From: Oasisia sp. SBJ-2009
Taxonomy: Eukaryota; Annelida; Polychaeta; Sabellida; Siboglinidae
Assembly: GCA_964017155.1 (NCBI GenBank)
Contig: OZ024858.1
Span: 21,592,157 to 21,656,156 of the forward strand
Reading direction: 5' to 3'
Length of the DNA: 64,000 nt
In this document: positions 56,792 through 64,000 of the stretch, one piece after another
Layout: every line of letters begins with the position of its first letter
How positions within the stretch are numbered: the first letter of the stretch is position 1
Notes under the pieces: generated by a model
Told to the model about the DNA's origin: nothing
The model's database searches: none
The model's input: only the letters and a program-made list of their open reading frames with translations
Translations under genes and position numbers: made by a program

Positions 56792-59700
56792 ATATTGGGA
56801 CCCTGTCGGTATATACACCTACAATTGTATTAGTAACTCCGTCACTCGAAGACAGACAAATATGTCAATATATCACTTCAATTTGTACGCCTTAGAATTA
56901 TTTATAAGGGGTGCGTGGACGACATACGATCCAAAGTTGTTTCGATTACTCGAGTTTTCATATTTACAAAGCCGCTAGACCTATCGCTGAACGTCTTTGA
57001 TCCTGAGCTAGACCTATCACTGACCGTCTTTGATCCTGAGCTGCCGGAAGCGACCGACGCCCACTCTGATGGTGTTGCGGTCGTCGATCTGTAGCGCCTC
57101 TCTCCATTTGAGTTTCTTGCCGTTGTACCACTCGCCCGAGTACAGGTTGGGCAGCAGTGTGTTGTTGATCCAGTACCAGAAGGTGTCGGGCGATTTGATC
57201 TGTCGCAGTGATAGTCGATATGATAACGACACCCAGTCGTATAGGGCACACAAAGACGTATGTATACATGGTGAACCATATTTAGCTAATATATTTGGTC
57301 AGCTAGCAAATGTCATTATCTGATAGTGACAGCCATTTCCAGAAGGTTATGTTCACTGAGGATGTCGTCAGGTGCCGGTTTAGAGTGGCTAACGAGGTAA
57401 CTGTAAGGTACGATAACGTCGTAGTAGGTGCGGTGGTTGCAATGAAGACAATAGTATAGTGATTAGCGCTACTAGTCTACTACAACTACGACTACTATCG
57501 TGCACTTCGTTACAGCTCATTACAGAAATACATATAAAGTGAAATAGGCAACACATCGAAGTGAACGCTCTTGTGTGTCGCCAACGGTCACAAATGGCTT
57601 ACAAAAAAAAAACATTCCGCAGTAAATCCTTATTACACAAACATGTCTTGTTTCTATCTAAGTCACACGTACATTCGAGTAGGCGGGCGAGTTACGTTCA
57701 AATGTGTTCTTGACGTTGTCTGCGTAGATGAAGGAGTCGGAGTCACGGGCTTGGTAGGACAGGAAGAAGATGACGAGCAAGAAGAAGAAATACACAATCA
57801 TCTCCTTGAGAATCGCCTCCATCTGCAGCTCGTTCATGCGCAGTTCGCGGGCTTTTTCCAATGACGCCATGTCCGGTGGCGCCACCTGGCTCGCCGCCAT
57901 CTTGCGACGCTGAATGATATCTGGGAGAAAACATTTCGTGTTAGCGGCAGAATATTGCAATCATGTTGCCGAATATATATTATCGCAGAGATTAATTCTT
58001 AAAAGAGTACAACATGAAAACAGCACGAAGAGTCGATGGCTACATGCAATTTTAACAAACGGGCTTATACGCGAGTTTATACAAAGTGTACGTGGGTCTT
58101 ATGTGACCAGTCAAAGATAGACACACTCGATGCCACATCAACTTTGATGTGTTAATTCTGAGTGATCGTGCACACACCCTGGAGGTCGCGATCCTTGCTG
58201 TTGTTCATCTGGTCCTCGCAGGAAGACATGATGTTGCTGTCGTCGAATGATTCCTCGTCGTCATTCAAGTCTGGTTTGCGAAGTACGCACGATATGAAGG
58301 CGGCCAAGAGGAGAACCTGGCGATAGAGGAATATATGTCTGAAGAAACGATTACAGCAACGGGCGATACAGGAATATATGTCTGAAGCAACAATTACAGA
58401 AATGGAAACATACACTTTGATAATGATACAAATACTAGCAACAATAACAATAACGATCTTATAAATGGAAACTGACACTCGGATGATAATAACGATGTTA
58501 ACAACAACACTAAAGACACTAATGACAATAACTAATGGCAATAACTAATGAAAATTGTGGGGAGCGGAGGTCGCGCAGTAGATCGCAGGACTGTCAATCA
58601 AGAGACACTAAAAGCCAGTGGTCCCTTCTATCTAGTGTTTATGCCAGGGGAAGTAAAAGCTCCCACACAGGGGGTAAATGTGTAACCTGCAGTGGACTCA
58701 CTAATTCCAGAGAAGAACAACTGCTGCGTTAGCCCAAGCTTGGGATGTTTGGAGGTAACCACCTGAAACCTGATATAACAGTCTACATTCTTTGAAATCA
58801 AGTTCAGAGGCGCATCAAGACAACACCATTGATTATACTGAAAATTCATCATAGCCAATATTCCAGTTTTCAAGAGATGAGACAAAGAGCTGGGAGCTGT
58901 GGTGGATGTGCAAAGTTGTAATGATAGATGTTTTAATTGACGACGGAACTGTGTAGAGTTTCCAACGGATCTGACATCAAGAGTGAACATATTCCAAACA
59001 GATGGCGCAGCAATAGGAACAGCCCTAGATCCAATAATAAAGTTGACTCTAGGAACACAAATACGTTAGAATTGTATTATCAAAGCTTCTATGACAGGAC
59101 ACAAATGAGATGATTGCTTACTGGTGCATGCTATGTAATGGTACATATCTTAAATACTATTATGATATCGTACAACATGCCAAAGAGAAAGAGAATAAGG
59201 CGAGATCTTGCAACCACATGTCTGTTGCCGTTGTCACCGTGTCCTGTGGTGATACGTACCTTGACCGGCTGGACGACGATGACGGACTGGAAGAAGGAGA
59301 GCAGGAAGGTGGTGAGCCACTCGATCGACTTCTCGCGGCCCCACTCCATGCTGTAGAGGATCGTGAAGAACGCGGGCGCGATGACGCTGAAGAACACCAC
59401 TGAAGACACACAAACAACTTGACTTAGATGACGCTGAAGAACACCACTGAAGACACACAAACAACTTGACTTAGATGACGCTGAAGAACACCACTGGAGA
59501 CACACAAACAACTTGACTTAGATGACGCTGAAGAACACCACTGAAGACAAACAAACAACTTGACTTAGATGACGCTGAAGAACACCACGGGAGACACACA
59601 AACAACTTGACTTAGATGACGCTGAAGAACACCACTGAAGACACACAAACAACTTGACTTAGATGACGCTGAAGAACACCACTGGAGACACACAAACAAC

Positions 59701-60917
59701 TTGACTTAGATGACGCTGAAGAACACCACTGAAGACACACAAACAACTTGACTTAGATGACACTGAAGAACACAACTGAAGACACACAAACAACTCGACT
59801 TAGATGACGCTGAAGAACACAACTGAAGACACACAAACAACTTGACTTAGATGACGCTGAAGAACACCACTGAAGACACACAAACAACTTGACTTAGATG
59901 ACGCTGAAGAACACCACTGAAGACACACAAACAACTTGACTTAGATGACACTGAAGAACACAACTGAAGACACACAAACAACTTGACTTAGATGACGCTG
60001 AAGAACACCACTGGAGACACACAAACAACTGGACTTAGATGACGCTGAAGAACACCACTGAAGACACACAAACAACTTGACTTAGACGACGCTGAAGAAC
60101 ACAACTGAAGACACACAAACAACTCGACTTAGATGACGCTGAAAAACACCACTGAAGACACACAAACAACTTGACTTAGATGACGCTGAAGAACACCACT
60201 GGAGACACACAAACAACTGGACTTGGATGACGCTGAAGAACACCACTGAAGACACACAAACAACTTGACTTAGACGACGCTGAAAAACACCACTGAAGAC
60301 ACACAAACAACATGACTTAGATGACGCTGAAGAACACAACTGAAGACACACAAACAACTCGACTTAGATGACGCTGAAAAACACCACTGAAGACACACAA
60401 ACAACTTGACTTAGATGACGCTGAAGAACACCACTGGAGACACACAAACAACTTGACGTTTAGAGTTGTCTCCAGAATAGCCACTGATAATTTGAACAAA
60501 TATAACAAAAGGTTGATATATTTTAGCCTTATCTATAGTATACTCAAGATAGCATGCACATCACTTTACGACAGCGACCAACATGTTGAAACAGGTATCA
60601 TAAAGCAAGTACGTCCACATTCCCCCAAGTCGACAAGAGCACGCACGTATCCAGGCGATGTACATGGTCCAGTGGGGCAGACTGAACCCCTTCTTCTTCT
60701 TCCTGCCCTCCGGCTCCGGCTCCTCCGTCTCGTACTTCGCCTTCTGGTGCAGCGTCAGGATGTTGCGCAGACTCTCCTTGAACTTCTCCGACCTCGACTG
60801 CTCGACGTTGTTCCACAGCGACGAGCCGCCGCCAGCCGTAGAGCGCCACCGGAACTTCTTTGACTTGCGAGACAACGACTGGTTCATCTGCATGATGGTG
60901 TTCTTCTTGCCGCGAGC
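52826..60917 (-). CDS. polycystin-1-like channel protein, C-terminal nine exons
   Basis: Exons (minus): 60917-60647, 59399-59260, 58316-58178, 57920-57673, 57199-57025, 56459-56206, 55589-55377, 54908-54650, 53346-52826. All borders are AG/GT and the total is exactly 740 codons including TAA, with no internal stop, which is strong proof of the model. The protein end has a basic cytoplasmic loop, two helices (WTMYIAWIL..., LLSFFQSVIVVQP), S1 (IVYFFFLLVIFFLSYQ), the polycystin (TOP) extracellular domain (DTFWYWINNTLLPNLYSGEW to SCIMVIEFIS), S2-S5, a pore with FALGDFDF and S6 (VYIGLMGMFLTIIYDAF). Such proteins are large cation-channel subunits or adhesion receptors of cilia, sensory cells or sperm. 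The PLAT and extracellular regions must lie outside the window. PKD1L2 or PKDREJ type is likely; the exact orthologue is not decided. Confidence 0.95.
53347..54075. other. intron of the polycystin-like gene, proximal part
   Basis: AT-rich intronic sequence with an (AAT)n-like run at 53700-53735. No other feature. Confidence 0.6.
54076..54539. mobile_element. MITE in the polycystin-like intron
   Basis: About 464 bases with long terminal inverted repeats. The left end reads gcgcttaaatgtttccgg and the inverted right end gcgcttacatttttccgg; similarity continues for about 130 bases (gattgacgtttctgcgcatg, tgtaaaatcatca, ggtataaat). Each arm contains a perfect NRF1-type site, TGCGCATGCGC followed by G (54119-54130) or A (54483-54494). 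No coding capacity and no clear target duplication. Confidence 0.75.
54650..54908 (-). CDS. polycystin-like gene, exon 8 (S2-S3)
   Basis: Acceptor gtcctcag; donor G|gtgggt. Encodes MSSYVGGFGVIVLFFEIVYL (S2), a basic linker RMIRLLRKERMKYFQDFWNM and LEFATLVMGIVAIAMYAMK (S3). Confidence 0.93.
55067..55109. repeat. (TA)n microsatellite in intron
   Basis: Uninterrupted ta dinucleotides between exons 7 and 8 of the polycystin-like gene. Confidence 0.95.
55377..55589 (-). CDS. polycystin-like gene, exon 7 (end of TOP domain)
   Basis: Acceptor cattgcag; donor AAG|gtgagt. Encodes GGGYTFNFRRSLRTTKRLMR, NEWVDTRTRAVFIEFTLYNA and NVNLFASCIMVIEF, the conserved final part of the polycystin domain. An alternative donor CAG|gtcgga 15 bases earlier would break the frame with the next exon. 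Confidence 0.92.
55590..56205. other. intron of the polycystin-like gene
   Basis: AT-rich with no repeat or domain recognised. Confidence 0.6.
56206..56459 (-). CDS. polycystin-like gene, exon 6 (polycystin domain)
   Basis: Acceptor ctttcag; donor AAG|gtacgc. Encodes DTCKVQPAFQRFIKHCRNGY with the two cysteines of the TOP domain disulfide, a linker rich in Asp/Lys, and KSSWVYRNSVETKTAPYSGA. Phase closes to 0. Confidence 0.92.
56597..56787. repeat. (GTAT)n then (TA)n microsatellite in intron
   Basis: gtatgtatgtat runs at 56605-56640 and 56680-56750, then ta dinucleotides to 56787. Confidence 0.95.
57025..57199 (-). CDS. polycystin-like gene, exon 5 (polycystin domain)
   Basis: Acceptor tgcgacag; donor G|gtcagt. 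Encodes IKSPDTFWYWINNTLLPNLY, YSGEWYNGKKLKWREAL and RVGVGRFRQLRIKD, typical of the polycystin (TOP) domain. Confidence 0.92.
57200..57672. other. intron of the polycystin-like gene
   Basis: No repeat or coding signal except an A run at 57603-57612. Confidence 0.6.
57673..57920 (-). CDS. polycystin-like gene, exon 4 (S1)
   Basis: Acceptor tctcccag; donor AAT|gtacgt. Encodes a helical cytoplasmic segment (SLEKARELRMNELQMEAILK) followed by the S1 helix IVYFFFLLVIFFLSYQ and the start of the extracellular polycystin domain (DSDSFIYADNVKNTFERN). Confidence 0.92.
58178..58316 (-). CDS. polycystin-like gene, exon 3
   Basis: Acceptor tcgccag; donor G|gtgtgt. Encodes VLLLAAFISCVLRKPDLNDD, then an acidic loop ESFDDSNIMSSCEDQMNN. 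It starts in phase 0 and ends in phase 1. Confidence 0.9.
58550..58745 (+). repeat. SINE-like fragment sharing its 3' tail with the 49 kb SINE
   Basis: Begins tgtggggagcggaggtcgcg and ends tgcgttagcccaagcttggg; the last 20 bases differ by one position from those of the tRNA-Val SINE at 49 kb. The head has weak tRNA resemblance but no clear B box. Confidence 0.45.
58746..59070 (-). mobile_element. LINE ORF2 C-terminal fragment in intron
   Basis: The minus-strand frame reads VNFIIGSRAVPIAAPSVWNM (about 59045-58990), then DVRSVGNSTQFRRQLKHLSL. The pattern SRA...APSVWN......TQFRRQLK is that of the extreme C-terminus of CR1/L2-like RT ORFs. It is truncated and isolated within an intron of the polycystin-like gene. 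Confidence 0.65.
59260..59399 (-). CDS. polycystin-like gene, exon 2
   Basis: Acceptor tgtcttcag ending at 59400; donor AAG|gtacgt at 59259. Encodes LVFFSVIAPAFFTILYSMEW, then GREKSIEWLTTFLLSFFQSV and IVVQPVK: two membrane helices. The acceptor and the first 20 bases of this exon are the last copy of the 47-bp minisatellite at 59401-60456. Confidence 0.93.
59401..60456 (-). repeat. 47-bp minisatellite of duplicated splice acceptors
   Basis: About 22 tandem copies of a 47-base unit with few substitutions. Read on the minus (gene) strand, each unit holds tctaagtcaag, a T/G-rich tract ttgtttgtgtgtcttcag, and the first 20 bases of exon 2 (tggtgttcttcagcgtcatc). The genuine acceptor at 59400 is the last member. 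Units differ mainly at tgaag/tggag, cttag/cttgg and gaagaac/gaaaaac. In every upstream unit the exon-like part is followed directly by TAA in the protein frame. Confidence 0.95.
60647..60917 (-). CDS. polycystin-like gene, exon 1 of those visible
   Basis: Acceptor ggctgcag at 60918; donor C|gtgcgtg at 60646. Encodes a basic cytoplasmic loop (LSRKSKKFRWRS, NNVEQSRSEKFKESLRN, PEGRKKKKGFSLPHWT) and the beginning of the next membrane helix (MYIAWI). The acceptor is only about 23 bases downstream (minus strand) of a (TTACG)n array. Phase 0 start, phase 1 end. Confidence 0.92.
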
Positions 60918-60940
60918 CTGCAGCCGACACGGATGGCTGC

Positions 60941-61183
60941 GTTACGTTACGTTACGTTACGTTACGTTACGTTACGTTACGTTACGCTACGCTACGCTAC
61001 GTTACGTTACGTTGTTACGTTACGTTACGTTACGTTACGTTACGTTACGTTACGTTACGTTACGTTACGTTACGTTACGTTACGTTACGTTACGTTACGT
61101 TACGTTACGTTACGTTACGTTACGTTACGTTACGTTACGTTACGTTACGTTACGTTACGTTACGTTACGTTACGTTACGTTAC
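60941..61183. repeat. (TTACG)n pentanucleotide array
   Basis: About 48 copies of gttac, almost uninterrupted, with a short variant block (gctacgctacgctac near 60985-61000) and one slippage point near 61012. It ends about 23 bases before the splice acceptor of polycystin-like exon 1 on the gene strand. Two long ORFs through it are artefacts. Confidence 0.97.
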
Positions 61184-61559
61184 ATCGGCCACGGGGACAT
61201 TGCCACATGGTTCTTTATACCAGCTCAAGAAACTTCTGAAGACTCGTTTATTTATGTTATCTTAACCAAATGTGGTATAATTTATTAAACAGAAAAGCAA
61301 GAAAACAAAGAGGAACTAATATGTGTTTACATTATTCTTATTGAATGTTTACGAAAGTACGAAGTTTGTCACGTAATTAAGAAAGACAAACTTGAAAATA
61401 TAAAAAATAATAACATTAGTTCAGGAACATTATTGACTAGATATAAGAAAAATGACCGTTATAGTAGGGTCTAGAATTGCACTTTCGTGACCATTCTCTG
61501 GTTACTAAGGTTTGACGATTGATTTGACTTCTATGGACCATTTAAACAAGATTTAGCCC
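61184..61559. other. no gene recognised
   Basis: AT-rich sequence, presumably still the upstream intron of the polycystin-like gene. Nothing recognised. Confidence 0.4.
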
Positions 61560-62110
61560 CCCGGTCCCTCTCAAAAATGCTAGCGTTTTCCGCCAGAGGG
61601 CCAAATCCAAAATGACCGCTGGCACCATTTCGAAAAATTTACAATTGAACCAAAGCGCCAAAAAGCACGTCTGAAGACACCTTTTCGCGTAAGTATTCCA
61701 CGAGGATTCCGATTCTGACATTAGTTTGACGCTATGACATCATGTTGACCCACAAATCCAAGATGGACGCCACCTGGTAGAACGAAATCGTAACTTTTAA
61801 ACCAGAATATCAAGAAGCATGTATGAAGAAATTTGTTGGAGTATGTCGACCACGAGGATTCCTATTCTGACATCAGTTTAACGTATTGACATCATTATGA
61901 CCCAGAAATCCAAGATGGCCGCCATAGCTGTTAGAACGAAAACGTAACTTTTAAACCAGAGCATCTAGAAGCATGTATGAAAACACTTTTTCGGGTACAA
62001 CGACATCGAGGATTCCGATTCTGACATCAGTTTGAAGTTATGACATCATTTTGACCCAGAAATCCAAGATGGTTGCCATCCGTTCAAAGATGGCCGCCAT
62101 CCCGTAGTGC
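61560..62110. repeat. about 152-bp tandem repeat with CCAAGATGGCCGCC motif
   Basis: The landmark aaatccaagatggNcgcca recurs at about 61603 (diverged), 61756, 61908 and 62060; between them each unit has cgtaacttttaaaccaga, gaagcatgtatgaa, cgaggattccNattctgaca and catcattNtgacccagaa. About 3.5 units with 80-90 percent agreement by eye. The motif resembles a YY1 site (AAGATGGCGGC). A diverged relative is at 4.8 kb. Confidence 0.85.
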
Positions 62111-62210
62111 GAAAACGCAACTTTTGAACGAGAAGGGAAGATGTGGGTTTTTTGAGTTTGCATTTATACAGCATGTAAATAAGTAGAGAAACAATACTAG
62201 TAAACTTTTT

Positions 62211-62860
62211 TCAGTGAAAATAAATTAACGTCGAAACCCATTTTAACTTGGTATTTACAGGGCGACAGCGACCACCCACCAGTTCCCAGCCATGGTGGCA
62301 CATTAGATACGACAAGTAGTTGGCGCGGAGGCAGTGTTGGCGCTGGCTATCTGCATCTGGAGGGAGGCAGATGAATGATTTATTATTCATTCTCTTCCAC
62401 TTCGCGGCACGGACCTCAGCTATGGTGCTACTCTTGTTGTCACCGTAGATGACATGTCGTGTGAACTGCTCTACCACCTCCTCCTCAAGGTCAATGCTCT
62501 CTCCGCACCACGACATTTGCCGTCGCGCCATAGGGTTCTTCGCCACTTGGTCATTCACCAACTTCTTACCCTTACCGTAGAAGCCTGAGTTGGCATCACA
62601 ACCAGTCATAAAGTGCAGCTGCACGATACAGCCTGCCATCTCGTCAGCTAGCAGTCCACGGCAGAAGATCGTCTCCTGCTTTCTCTTGATACAGATCATA
62701 CCTGCCAGCTGCTGCAAGAGGACTGCTGCCACGACATAGGCATCTGTATCAACGGCATCAATGACAACAGGGCCAGTGCAGCCTGACTCGCGCAGAACTG
62801 CGAAAGCGGAGAAGGGGACAGTAATGGACTATGCTGACAGCTCTCCCTGCTGATCAAGTC
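62211..62860 (-). pseudogene. transposon-associated ORF, C-terminal block in inverted orientation
   Basis: Minus-strand frame: CTGPVVIDAVDTDAYVVAAV (about 62795-62735), IKRKQETIFCRGLLADEMAG, HFMTGCDANSGFYGKGKKLV, DLEEEVVEQFTRHVIYGD and SFICLPPDADSQRQHCLRAN then YLSYLMCHHGWELVGGRCRP. This is the recurrent H.MTGCD.NSGFYGKGKK protein of invertebrate repeat families, a likely relative of the VHEQNN relic at 37 kb. The long 173-codon frame is open from 62732 to 62211, but the upstream part is in another frame. It is oriented opposite to the N-terminal block that lies just to the right. Confidence 0.75.
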
Positions 62861-63039
62861 GCCTACCTTCGAATTGACTTCACCCGATCCATCCAGGCAA
62901 CCCCTACTCCAAAATGGCCTGGGACATGTGGAGTGAGTGTACCATGAACAAGGTCAGAAAAAATAAAGCCTAACTGGCTCACCATCCTCCAGAATGAGAA
63001 TCAGCTGCTGGTGCACTCCAGAAATGTAATGTGAACAAT

Positions 63040-63591
63040 GTGGCCCGGATCAGAATGGCTCACAACGACCTGGTTATTCGAAAAGATGCAAAGAGGGAGC
63101 ACATAGAATGCGGCCCAAAACGGATGCGATAAGATGAGCAGTGCGTGCAGGACCTAGTCACATGCATGCAATAATTCGACTACCTCCTGTTCGACCCGGC
63201 CTTACCAACCCTCCGCACCCTACAGTCAGCAATGCCTGCATCTGGTAAGCTCGTTGCAAACTTCAACTCAGCGTCTGCTGCGGGGGAAGAAACAGTGACC
63301 AGTTTCTTGCGAGAGCGGGTGTTCAGTAAGAATACCTCCCTCCATGCATCCGTTCCTCTGAGTAAACGGTTGACGTTTGCCAAGGAACCAGGCGCGAAGA
63401 AGCCAGGGGAGGAACTCAGGGCGACAGAGATGGGGCGGACTGCTCTTTAGGCATTGATCAACCTGGTTGAGATCAGTCAATGTGTGGACCTGCCCCAGTT
63501 GTTGGAACATCGCATTGTCGAGGAGTGTATGACCTTGTTCAACTCCGACGGCATATACAGCAGGAAAACGAAAACGAGCAAGCTCATCCAG

Positions 63592-63645
<54 letters not shown>

Positions 63646-64000
63646 CTATAGACCTACAGGAACCCTACGTCGCTGTTGTCGACATGGACATGATCTGGAG
63701 TATGGCAGCTCCAACAGAAGAAGATCGGCAGACGGAAGATGGAACCCCATACAACTACGTACACAAGGTGTCATCCATCATCCTTGCCCGCCATGGCGAT
63801 GCTGACCGTATCATCAGTGTGAATGACCCGTACGACGCAGCATACTCGACTAAAGACGACGAGCGAGACCTGCGGGTGCAGGGTAAGGCACATGTCCCCA
63901 ACACCTACATGAACTTGGCAGACCCTTCCCCTGTGCCAGAGCGTTCAAAACGCTGTACAGTCAGCAACAAGGGGCAGCTGCAAAAATTGACCGACCTAGC
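63040..64000 (+). pseudogene. transposon-associated ORF, N-terminal block, runs off the window
   Basis: Plus-strand reading: RIRMAHNDLVIRKDAKREHI, LLFDPALPTLRTLQSAMPAS (63186-63245), VTSFLRERVFSKNTSLHA, KRLTFAKEPGAKKPGEELRA, TAG at 63448-63450, then LINLVEISQCVDLPQLLEHR and MTLFNSDGIYSRKTKTSKLI. A (CT)n tract follows, and in another frame LQSIDLQEPYVAVVDMDMIW, HKVSSIILARHGDADRIISV, NDPYDAAYSTKDDERDLRVQ and a run to the window end. Stops at about 63120, 63171 and 63448 and the CT-tract shift show decay. In the family this block precedes the MTGCD block, which here is inverted. Confidence 0.75.
63596..63640. repeat. (CT)n microsatellite inside an ORF relic
   Basis: About 22 ct dinucleotides located exactly where the ORF reads Gln-Lys-Leu-Ser before Leu-Gln-Ser-Ile. 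The tract length leaves the two sides out of frame. Confidence 0.95.

Noticed and set aside
59401..60456. CRISPR-like array
   Set aside because: Direct tandem units with no variable spacers, in a eukaryotic intron.
59131..60508. Minus-strand ORFs with CVFSGVLQRHLSQVV-type repeats
   Set aside because: Translation of the 47-bp minisatellite in wrong phase; only 59260-59399 is exon.
60658..61265. Plus-strand ORFs with RYVTL repeats
   Set aside because: Translation of the (TTACG)n array and antisense of an exon.

Overview
This 64 kb window is eukaryotic, most likely from a marine invertebrate (a lophotrochozoan such as a mollusc, or a lancelet or other early deuterostome; the sequence does not settle which). 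The reasons are GT-AG introns, several diverged non-LTR retrotransposons, tRNA-derived SINEs, a Polinton-like element, MULE/SWIM and PIF/Harbinger relics, and transposon-associated ORFs that are common in invertebrate genomes. It is AT-rich, full of microsatellites and low in gene density.

Only one host gene is convincingly intact: the 3' part of a polycystin-1-like (PKD1L/PKDREJ-type) membrane protein on the minus strand, in nine exons from 60917 down to 52826. The nine exons total 2220 bases, every junction has GT-AG borders, and the frame stays open across all of them to a TAA. They encode the C-terminal 739 residues: two transmembrane helices after the PLAT region, then the S1-S6 polycystin channel module with its extracellular TOP domain, pore helix and S6. 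Upstream exons lie beyond the right edge. The introns carry a MITE, a LINE fragment, a SINE-like piece, AT repeats, a 47-bp minisatellite made of copies of an exon's own 3' splice site, and a (TTACG)n array that abuts another splice acceptor.

Left part. 1-1.86 kb is a 5'-truncated CR1/L2-type LINE (minus). 1.97-4.64 kb is a tandem array of about 700-bp units. 5.5-6.8 kb holds broken plus-strand ORFs of an unidentified invertebrate repeat family. 6.79-12.65 kb is a degraded Polinton/Maverick (adintovirus-like) element, all genes on the minus strand: packaging ATPase, a structural-type protein, a small membrane protein, DDE integrase with chromodomain, another small membrane protein, a minor capsid-like protein, a pX-like basic protein and the N-terminal part of the major capsid protein. 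Polymerase B and protease are not seen. The integrase is cut by a CGACGT-rich higher-order repeat, and the ATPase has a stop codon at the P-loop lysine.

Middle part. 15.6-17.5 kb is a long CT/GTCT tract. Several LINE 3' fragments occur (14.9, 18.6, 19.5-20.3, 34.9, 46.1, 58.8 kb). A duplicated DNA-transposon-like repeat occurs at 20.35-22.83 and 28.25-30.06 kb. The 37.2-38.9 kb and 62.2-64 kb blocks are pieces of one transposon-associated ORF family, the second one rearranged head to head. PIF/Harbinger fragments sit at 39.2 and 43.9 kb. A MULE transposase with a SWIM zinc finger, interrupted by an intron and by a nested LINE, spans 45.1-48.2 kb. A tRNA-Val-derived SINE lies at 49.14 kb and a P2X7-intracellular-domain-like fragment at 50.4-51.4 kb. 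Several very good palindromes (56 to about 95 bp) are scattered through the window.

Nothing here is convincingly a new working system. The most unusual structures are the array of about 22 splice acceptors in the polycystin gene and the heavily nested mobile-element landscape.
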